Source: Clostridia bacterium (GTDB taxonomy: Bacteria; Bacillota; Clostridia; Oscillospirales; CAG-272). Taken from it: a stretch of 36,873 nt of DNA. The notes below the pieces were generated by a model, which saw only the letters and a program-made list of their open reading frames with translations, was not told where the DNA came from and did no database searches. Made by a program: the position numbers and the translations under genes. Below are positions 32,299 through 36,873 of this stretch, piece by piece; the first letter of the stretch is position 1, and each line of letters starts with the position of its first letter. The DNA is taken from NCBI GenBank assembly GCA_017462615.1, contig JAFTQT010000152.1:1-36873 (forward strand), in the 5' to 3' direction.

Positions 32299-32660
32299 AT
32301 GCTCTCTCCTCCCTCCTGTGCTTCGCGAGGATAAATTCCCGTAACCAAGCGATTGATCAGCAAATTGGCGCGATGCCATTCCGCCAGCGATTGCCGATAG
32401 GCGTCGTGTCCCGCGTCGGTGATGGCATAATATCGCCGCCGCGCGCCGCTCTCCTCATTGCCCCAATAGGAGCGGATGTAGCCCGCCTCCTCCAACCGAC
32501 GAAAGGCGGTGTAGAGCGTGGCCTCCTTCAGCTCATATTCCCCATCCGTGGCACTGCGGATGGCCTTGTTGATGCGGTAGCCGTAGCTGTCCTCCTGCTG
32601 CAGCAGCGCGAGGATGATGGTCTCGGTATGACCGCGTATCAGATCGGACGTAATAGACAT
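32295..32660 (-). CDS. PadR-family transcriptional regulator
   Basis: This 121-residue winged-helix repressor begins SDLIRGHTETIILALLQQEDSYGYRINKAI. The recognition region ELKEATLYTAFRRLEEAGYIRSYW is typical of PadR-like proteins, and a C-terminal helix serves dimerisation. The start ATG 32660 has a full AGGAGGTGA site (complement of 32665-32673). It is co-transcribed and translationally coupled with the HAAS/DUF4097 gene. The inverted repeat over its own -35 suggests autorepression. Confidence 0.94.
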   Translation of the reverse strand: MSITSDLIRGHTETIILALLQQEDSYGYRINKAIRSATDGEYELKEATLYTAFRRLEEAGYIRSYWGNEESGARRRYYAITDAGHDAYRQSLAEWHRANLLINRLVTGIYPREAQEGGESI

Positions 32661-32679
32661 ATGCTCACCTCCTGCTAAC

Positions 32680-32716
32680 AGTATAGCACGATATACCTCG
32701 CCTGTCAAGGTATATC
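32680..32716 (-). promoter_or_regulatory. Promoter and candidate operator of padR
   Basis: On the minus strand TTGACA (32708-32703), a 17-nt spacer and TATACT (32685-32680). A perfect inverted repeat GATATACC (32690-32697) / GGTATATC (32709-32716) with an 11-base centre spans the -35 and spacer. This is a natural site for autorepression by the PadR dimer. Confidence 0.82.
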
Positions 32717-32783
32717 AGAAAAATAATTAAAAAAAGCCGATGGAAGGGCGTGCAAAATTAGCGAAGAAATTATCTAACACACG

Positions 32784-32831
32784 GTAGGGGCGAACTGCGT
32801 TCGCCCGCGGGAGACCGCAGGTCTCCCCTAC
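32784..32831. repeat. Double-hairpin inverted repeat
   Basis: Outer arms GTAGGGG (32784-32790) / CCCCTAC (32825-32831) enclose two perfect 8-bp hairpins with three-base loops: GGGCGAAC-TGC-GTTCGCCC (32788-32806) and GGGAGACC-GCA-GGTCTCCC (32809-32827). It lies in non-coding DNA between padR and the lipoprotein gene. The shape is that of a small dispersed non-coding element. Confidence 0.7.
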
Positions 32832-32865
32832 GGATAAAAAATTGGTTCGCAGTAAACAAATAATT

Positions 32866-32899
32866 AACGCCGACAGACATCGAAAATCTGTCGGCGTTT
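32866..32899 (-). terminator. Terminator hairpin after the AT-rich lipoprotein gene
   Basis: A 12-bp stem (32866-32877 / 32888-32899, arms AACGCCGACAGA / TCTGTCGGCGTT) lies about 30 bases beyond the stop codon. On the minus strand it is followed by AATTATTTG, a weak U-rich tail. Confidence 0.7.
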
Positions 32900-32930
32900 G
32901 CTATTCGATAAATTGGGATTTGATTAACTC

Positions 32931-33446
32931 TTATTGTGCATAGGCAGAATAGTCCACTCTGAAATAATAGTAGTGACTGCTACCGTTGGTATCTTTTACA
33001 CGAACAAGATACGACCAAACTAAATAATCATTTACCCAGCTATCATCTCCTGCGTACCACCAATCGATTGGTATAGTTACCATTAAGCCATTGCACTTGG
33101 TTTCAATAAACAGGTCAATATAACTTTGCAATTCGATTTCAATGTCCGTATCATCGGTTCGGGATAAACGGCTAACCGAACACGATGATACTTCAAAGTC
33201 TGTTTCAAAAGAAACACTGGCAGCACTGCCGTGTTCCAAAACAATATTTGTGTAATTGCTTTGATATTCAGTTATTGCCGATTTAAGTTCTTCTTCCGAA
33301 AATTCGCCAGACCAAGCCTTCATTACATTTGATGTTTTATTTGTAGTGGAAGAAGATGTTTCCGTTTCTGGCGCTTGAATTTCTTGACATCCCACTAACA
33401 ATATGAAAATAGTAAATGTCAAAACTAATGCTATAAACCTCTTCAT
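32931..33446 (-). CDS. AT-rich orphan lipoprotein
   Basis: This 171-residue protein begins MKRFIALVLTF with lipobox LLVGC (Cys 20). A Thr/Ser-rich linker follows (about 25-40), then a mature domain ending in aromatic-rich strands (WWYAGDDSWVN, YLVWSYLVRV and SHYYYFRVDYSAY). I do not recognise the family. Base composition is clearly more AT-rich than every neighbour and codons are A/T-ending, pointing to acquisition from a lower-GC source. AAGGAAG (complement of 33454-33460) lies seven bases before ATG 33446. It stands alone between two gene pairs. Confidence 0.82.
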   Translation of the reverse strand: MKRFIALVLTFTIFILLVGCQEIQAPETETSSSTTNKTSNVMKAWSGEFSEEELKSAITEYQSNYTNIVLEHGSAASVSFETDFEVSSCSVSRLSRTDDTDIEIELQSYIDLFIETKCNGLMVTIPIDWWYAGDDSWVNDYLVWSYLVRVKDTNGSSHYYYFRVDYSAYAQ

Positions 33447-33566
33447 TTTATAACTTCCTTTGTTAAATTCTTATTTATCGTTCAGTTTTATCGCAAGTTT
33501 CGCCTTTGTATTACAAAGACTTGGGCTAAGCTCATACCCCTAAAGATGCACGAGCGTATCCAAAGG

Positions 33567-33585
33567 CTCTCTTTACACAAGAGAG
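33567..33585. repeat. Short hairpin in the lipoprotein leader
   Basis: CTCTCTT (33567-33573) / AAGAGAG (33579-33585) with a five-base loop lies just downstream of the promoter at 33601-33629. T-rich flanks are short on both strands. It could attenuate transcription or be the remnant of a repeat such as the one at 28711-28824, which shares TTACACA. Confidence 0.5.
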
Positions 33586-33600
33586 GCTTTTGTTAACTCC

Positions 33601-33639
33601 ATTATAGCACAAATCGGCAGAGAAAACAAGTTCTCTGCC
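33601..33639 (-). promoter_or_regulatory. Candidate promoter with inverted repeat upstream of the lipoprotein gene
   Basis: On the minus strand TTGTTT (33629-33624), a 17-nt spacer and TATAAT (33606-33601) with a TGC extension. A perfect 9-bp inverted repeat GGCAGAGAA (33616-33624) / TTCTCTGCC (33631-33639) surrounds the -35. It might be an operator, or the stem that ends the pflA message, though the T-run needed for termination is poor. Confidence 0.55.
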
Positions 33640-33709
33640 AAAGTTTTGGTGCCAGTCATTTCTCCGCTAAGAACGCAGAGAGAAAATCAGCTCTTTTTAA
33701 TATCATAGC

Positions 33710-34465
33710 TCAATGCACCGGCTGGAGCATTGCTTCCTTGATCACAGAGCGCGCGCGGGCTGCATCCTTTTCGGTCAGCTGAGGCGCATCGCCCATGGGA
33801 TAGGGGATACCCAGATTTTCATACTTTGCCTTTCCAAGAGAGTGGTAAGGCAGGGTCTCCACCTTTTCAAGATTGTCAAAACCGCCAAGAAACCGTCCCA
33901 GCGCCTGCCACTCGTCCTCGGTATCGGTGTAGCCCGGCACGATGACGTGGCGAATACGGGTAGGAACCCTTTTCTCATGGAGATAGGCGGCAAAATCCAG
34001 AATATTCCGGTTGGTATGGCCGGTCAGCTTTTTATGAATCTCGTCGTCCATATGCTTGATATCCAGCATCACAAGATCCGTCACGGCCAGCAGCTGATCG
34101 ATCCTTTCCAGCATCGCACTGTCCCGGCGGAAGAACACGCCCGAGGTATCCAGGCACGTGTGTATGCCCTCCTCCTTTGCCAGCGTGAAGAGCGCCAGCA
34201 GAAAATCCATCTGCTGCATGGGCTCTCCGCCGGTGGCGGTAATGCCGCCGGTGCTGTAAAAGGTGCGGTTGCGGAGCATCCGACGGAGCAGCTCCCCTGC
34301 GGTGCATTCCGTGCCTGCCGACGCCGCCCAGGTATCGGGGTTGTGGCAGTACAGGCACCGCATGGGGCAGCCCTCAAAGAAGACCACGAAGCGTACGCCC
34401 GGGCCGTCTACCGTGCCGAAGCTTTCAACCGAATGAACGCGACCGGTAACCTCAGATAGCGCCAT
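33710..34465 (-). CDS. pflA: Pyruvate formate-lyase activating enzyme (radical SAM)
   Basis: This 251-residue radical S-adenosylmethionine enzyme installs the glycyl radical in PflB. The [4Fe-4S] motif CxxxCxxC is C33, C37 and C40 in [15 protein letters not shown]. The N-terminal signature [22 protein letters not shown] (SAM binding) and [18 protein letters not shown] are those of PflA. The start overlaps the end of pflB by 14 bases, and no good ribosome-binding site is visible before ATG 34465. Translation is probably coupled to pflB termination, which would keep the activase in low stoichiometry. No strong terminator was seen after it. Confidence 0.95.
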   Translation of the reverse strand: MALSEVTGRVHSVESFGTVDGPGVRFVVFFEGCPMRCLYCHNPDTWAASAGTECTAGELLRRMLRNRTFYSTGGITATGGEPMQQMDFLLALFTLAKEEGIHTCLDTSGVFFRRDSAMLERIDQLLAVTDLVMLDIKHMDDEIHKKLTGHTNRNILDFAAYLHEKRVPTRIRHVIVPGYTDTEDEWQALGRFLGGFDNLEKVETLPYHSLGKAKYENLGIPYPMGDAPQLTEKDAARARSVIKEAMLQPVH

Positions 34466-36680
34466 GGAAGGTTCTGGAAATAACCTCGTCCTGCTGTGCT
34501 TTGGTCAGCTTGATGAAGTTAACGGCGTAGCCGGAAACGCGGATGGTGAGCTGAGGATACTTCTCGGGGTGAGCCTGTGCATCCAGCAGCAGCTCGCGGT
34601 CGAATACGTTGACGTTCAGATGGAAGCCGCCCTTGGCTGCGTAGCCGTCAAGCAAGGCAACCAGGTTCTGCTCACGCTCCTCCTCGTTCTTGCCGAGAGC
34701 GGCGGGAACGATGGTGAAGGTGTTGGAGATACCGTCCTGGGAATCCATGAAGGGGATCTTCGCCACGGAAGCAAGGGAAGCTACGGCGCCGTTGGCGTCA
34801 CGACCGTGCATGGGGTTGGCGCCGGGAGCAAAGGCCTCGCCGCACTTTCTGCCGTCGGGGGTAGAGCCGGTATTCTTACCGTAGGTGACGTTAGAGGTGA
34901 TGGTCAGGATAGAGGTGGTGGCAATACCGCCGCGGTAGGTGTGCTGCTGACGCAGGTAGCCGATGAACAGCTTCAGGATCTCCTTGGCAATATCGTCCAC
35001 GCGGTCGTCGTCGTTGCCGTACTTGGGGAAGTCGCCCTCAATCTCGAAATCGGTGGCAATACCCTGCTCGTTACGAATGACCTTGACCTTGGCGTACTTG
35101 ATGGCAGACAGGGAGTCAGCCACTACGGAGAAGCCAGCAATACCGGTGGCGAACCAACGGCGAACCTCCTTGTCGTGGAGGGCCATCTGCAGTCTCTCGT
35201 AGGAGTACTTGTCGTGCATATAGTGGATGATGTTCAGCGCATTTACGTAAACGCCGGCCAGCCACTTCATCATATCCTTGTACTTGGCCATAACCTCATC
35301 GTAATCCAGATACTCGGAGGTGATGGGCTGGAACTTGGGGCCAACCTGCTTGCCGGACATTTCGTCCACGCCGCCATTGATGGCGTACAGGAGGCACTTG
35401 GCAAGGTTGGCGCGAGCACCGAAGAACTGCATCTCCTTGCCGATCTTCATGGAGGACACGCAGCAGGCGATGCCGTAGTCGTCACCGTGAACGGGACGCA
35501 TCAGGTCGTCATTCTCATACTGCACGGCATGATGCTCGATGGAGATCTTGGCGCAGAACTTCTTGAAGTTCTCGGGCAGCTTCACGGACCAGAGAATGGT
35601 CAGGTTGGGTTCGGGAGCGGCACCGATGTTATTGAGGGTGTTGAGGAAACGGAAGGAGGACTTGGTGACCATGTGACGGCCGTCCACGCCTACACCGCCG
35701 ATGGACTCGGTAACCCAGGTGGGGTCGCCGGCAAACAGGGCGTTGTACTCGGGGGTTCTGGCAAAGCACACCATACGCAGCTTCATAATGAAGTGGTCAA
35801 CGATCTCCTGTACCTCGCTCTCGGTGATGATGCCGGCGGCAAGATCACGGGTAGCGTAGATATCAAGGAAGGTGGAGGTTCTGCCAAGGCTCATGGCAGC
35901 GCCGTTCTGCTCCTTGACTGCAGCAAGGTAGGCAAAGTAGGTAGCCTGCACGGCCTCCTTGAAGGTCTTGGCGGGAGCGGAAATATCAGAGCCGTAGGAG
36001 GCGGCCATCTTCTTGAGCATCTCAAGGGCGCGGATCTGCTCTGCGATCTCCTCTGCGTCACGGATGGTATCGGCGCTCATAGTAATGGGCAGAGATGCCT
36101 TCTGCTCCTGCTTGTCAGCGATCAGACGGTCTACACCGTAAAGTGCCACACGGCGGTAGTCGCCGATGATACGGCCACGGCCGTAGGCATCCGGCAGACC
36201 GGTGATGATGTGGTTGGAGCGGCAAGCGCGGATCTCGGGGGTGTAAACGTCAAACACGCCTGCGTTGTGGGTCTTTCTGTGCTCGGTGAAGTACTCGATC
36301 ACCTCGGGATCAACGGCATAGCCGTTGTCGCTGCAGGCCTTCATGGCCATACGGATACCACCGTAGGGCTGCAGGGAGCGCTTCAGGGGCTTTTCGGTCT
36401 GCAGACCCACCACCTGCTCCTTGTCCTGATCGATATAGCCGGGGGCGTGAGAGGTGATGGTAGAAATTACCTTGGTGTCCATATCGAGAACGCCGCCTGC
36501 GGCGATCTCCTCCTTCTTCAGCTCACTGACCTTAGCCCAGAGATCCAGGGTATTCTGGGTGGGGCCTGCCAGGAAGGAGTCGTCTCCATCGTAGGGGGTG
36601 TAGTTCTGCTGGATGAAATCTCTGACGTTGATCTCCTCTTGCCAAAGCTTACCTTTAAAGCCATTCCATTCTTCTCTCAT
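34452..36680 (-). CDS. pflB: Formate C-acetyltransferase (pyruvate formate-lyase)
   Basis: This 742-residue glycyl-radical enzyme converts pyruvate and CoA to acetyl-CoA and formate in anaerobic fermentation. The active-site cysteine pair C406-C407 (IACCVS) is present, and the radical glycine is G717 in RVSGYAVNF, at the usual distance from the C-terminus. The length fits the family. GGAGGT (complement of 36689-36694) lies eight bases before ATG 36680. It is transcribed with pflA from an extended -10 promoter with a Rex-like site in the leader. The glycyl radical and O2 sensitivity of the family imply a strict or facultative anaerobe. Confidence 0.98.
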   Translation of the reverse strand: MREEWNGFKGKLWQEEINVRDFIQQNYTPYDGDDSFLAGPTQNTLDLWAKVSELKKEEIAAGGVLDMDTKVISTITSHAPGYIDQDKEQVVGLQTEKPLKRSLQPYGGIRMAMKACSDNGYAVDPEVIEYFTEHRKTHNAGVFDVYTPEIRACRSNHIITGLPDAYGRGRIIGDYRRVALYGVDRLIADKQEQKASLPITMSADTIRDAEEIAEQIRALEMLKKMAASYGSDISAPAKTFKEAVQATYFAYLAAVKEQNGAAMSLGRTSTFLDIYATRDLAAGIITESEVQEIVDHFIMKLRMVCFARTPEYNALFAGDPTWVTESIGGVGVDGRHMVTKSSFRFLNTLNNIGAAPEPNLTILWSVKLPENFKKFCAKISIEHHAVQYENDDLMRPVHGDDYGIACCVSSMKIGKEMQFFGARANLAKCLLYAINGGVDEMSGKQVGPKFQPITSEYLDYDEVMAKYKDMMKWLAGVYVNALNIIHYMHDKYSYERLQMALHDKEVRRWFATGIAGFSVVADSLSAIKYAKVKVIRNEQGIATDFEIEGDFPKYGNDDDRVDDIAKEILKLFIGYLRQQHTYRGGIATTSILTITSNVTYGKNTGSTPDGRKCGEAFAPGANPMHGRDANGAVASLASVAKIPFMDSQDGISNTFTIVPAALGKNEEEREQNLVALLDGYAAKGGFHLNVNVFDRELLLDAQAHPEKYPQLTIRVSGYAVNFIKLTKAQQDEVISRTFHGAI

Positions 36681-36705
36681 TACTTTTTACCTCCAAAAAA
36701 TGAGT

Positions 36706-36723
36706 TTGTTAACTTTTTAACCA
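36706..36723 (-). promoter_or_regulatory. Rex-like operator in the pflB leader
   Basis: TTGTTAA-CTTT-TTAACCA matches the Rex consensus TTGTTAA-N4-TTAACAA at 13 of 14 defined positions. Rex is the NADH/NAD+-sensing repressor of fermentation genes in Bacillota. The site lies about 100 bases downstream of the predicted transcription start and just before the ribosome-binding site, so it would act as a roadblock, or serve another promoter closer to pflB. Confidence 0.75.
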
Positions 36724-36787
36724 CAAAAAAGTACCGACACACGAGCATTGCCCGACGGTCGGCGTTTTATGCGGGTCATCGCTTCTT

Positions 36788-36806
36788 CAATGGCGGGGTG
36801 CCATTG
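36788..36806 (-). promoter_or_regulatory. Perfect hairpin in the pflB leader
   Basis: CAATGGC (36788-36794) / GCCATTG (36800-36806) with a five-base loop lies within the first ~40 nt of the predicted transcript. It could stabilise the mRNA 5' end or be a regulator site. No T-run follows. Confidence 0.5.
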
Positions 36807-36828
36807 CCGTCGTTTCTTGACCACACAT

Positions 36829-36858
36829 AGTATAGCACAAAAGGGCTTTTATTGTCAA
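36829..36858 (-). promoter_or_regulatory. Sigma-A promoter of pflBA
   Basis: On the minus strand TTGACA (36858-36853), an 18-nt spacer and TATACT (36834-36829) preceded by TGC (extended -10). The predicted leader to pflB is about 140 nt and holds the hairpin at 36788-36806 and the Rex-like site. Confidence 0.88.
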
Positions 36859-36873
36859 GAGGAAGAGGGGGCA

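Overview
The window looks like a chromosomal segment from a GC-rich member of the Bacillota (class Clostridia, gut-type). The evidence is the purine-rich Shine-Dalgarno sites, the sigma-A promoters with 17-nt spacers, the pflB-pflA fermentation pair with a Rex-like operator, the luxS/mtnN pair, and the PadR/HAAS/DUF4097 and NfeD/SPFH gene sets. No tRNA, rRNA, transposase, integrase or CRISPR array was found.

Layout. Positions 1-354 are the 3' end of rplA (ribosomal protein L1), closed by a strong terminator. From 571 to 19905 runs a 19-kb plus-strand cluster behind one extended -10 promoter (441-469). It encodes (i) a secreted, membrane-anchored VWA protein with a duplicated 214-residue module, (ii, iii) two full-length paralogous tubulin/FtsZ-superfamily proteins of about 1300 residues, (iv) a coiled-coil protein with a two-helix membrane hairpin, and (v) a 1914-residue membrane protein. 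The last combines five N-terminal membrane helices, a degenerate helicase-like core with a DUF1998-like part, a CxxC-18-CxxC zinc ribbon, charged linkers and a C-terminal transglutaminase-like domain with an intact Cys-His-Asp triad. A bidirectional terminator separates it from a convergent membrane protein with two RCK/TrkA-like halves and a C-terminal RyR domain (19997-21826).

Next comes the minus-strand series alr - araC-type regulator - luxS - mtnN (25020 down to 21927), with overlapping or nearly touching genes. It joins D-alanine supply to S-adenosylhomocysteine recycling and AI-2 production. The plus strand then carries a small lipoprotein, a PMCA-like Ca2+ P-type ATPase, and an NfeD/SPFH membrane pair. 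The minus strand then carries a PadR regulator translationally coupled to a HAAS-TM-DUF4097 protein, an AT-rich orphan lipoprotein, and pflB-pflA, whose promoter is within the window.

The most interesting part is the 571-19905 cluster. A family of bacterial/archaeal FtsZ-like proteins linked to VWA proteins has been proposed by genome-context analysis (Makarova and Koonin, 2010) to remodel membranes. I do not know of a description of the arrangement seen here: tandem giant tubulin-like paralogs, a membrane coiled-coil protein, and a membrane-tethered pseudo-helicase/transglutaminase fusion. A working model, which is inference, is that the VWA protein senses or binds something outside the membrane, the tubulin-like pair forms a nucleotide-regulated assembly inside, and the two large membrane proteins are its anchor and effector. 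Secondary items of interest are a palindrome that fills the spacer of a perfect-consensus promoter, a near-perfect inverted repeat candidate for PadR autoregulation, a Rex-like site before pflB, and several structured intergenic repeats, two of which share a sequence core.
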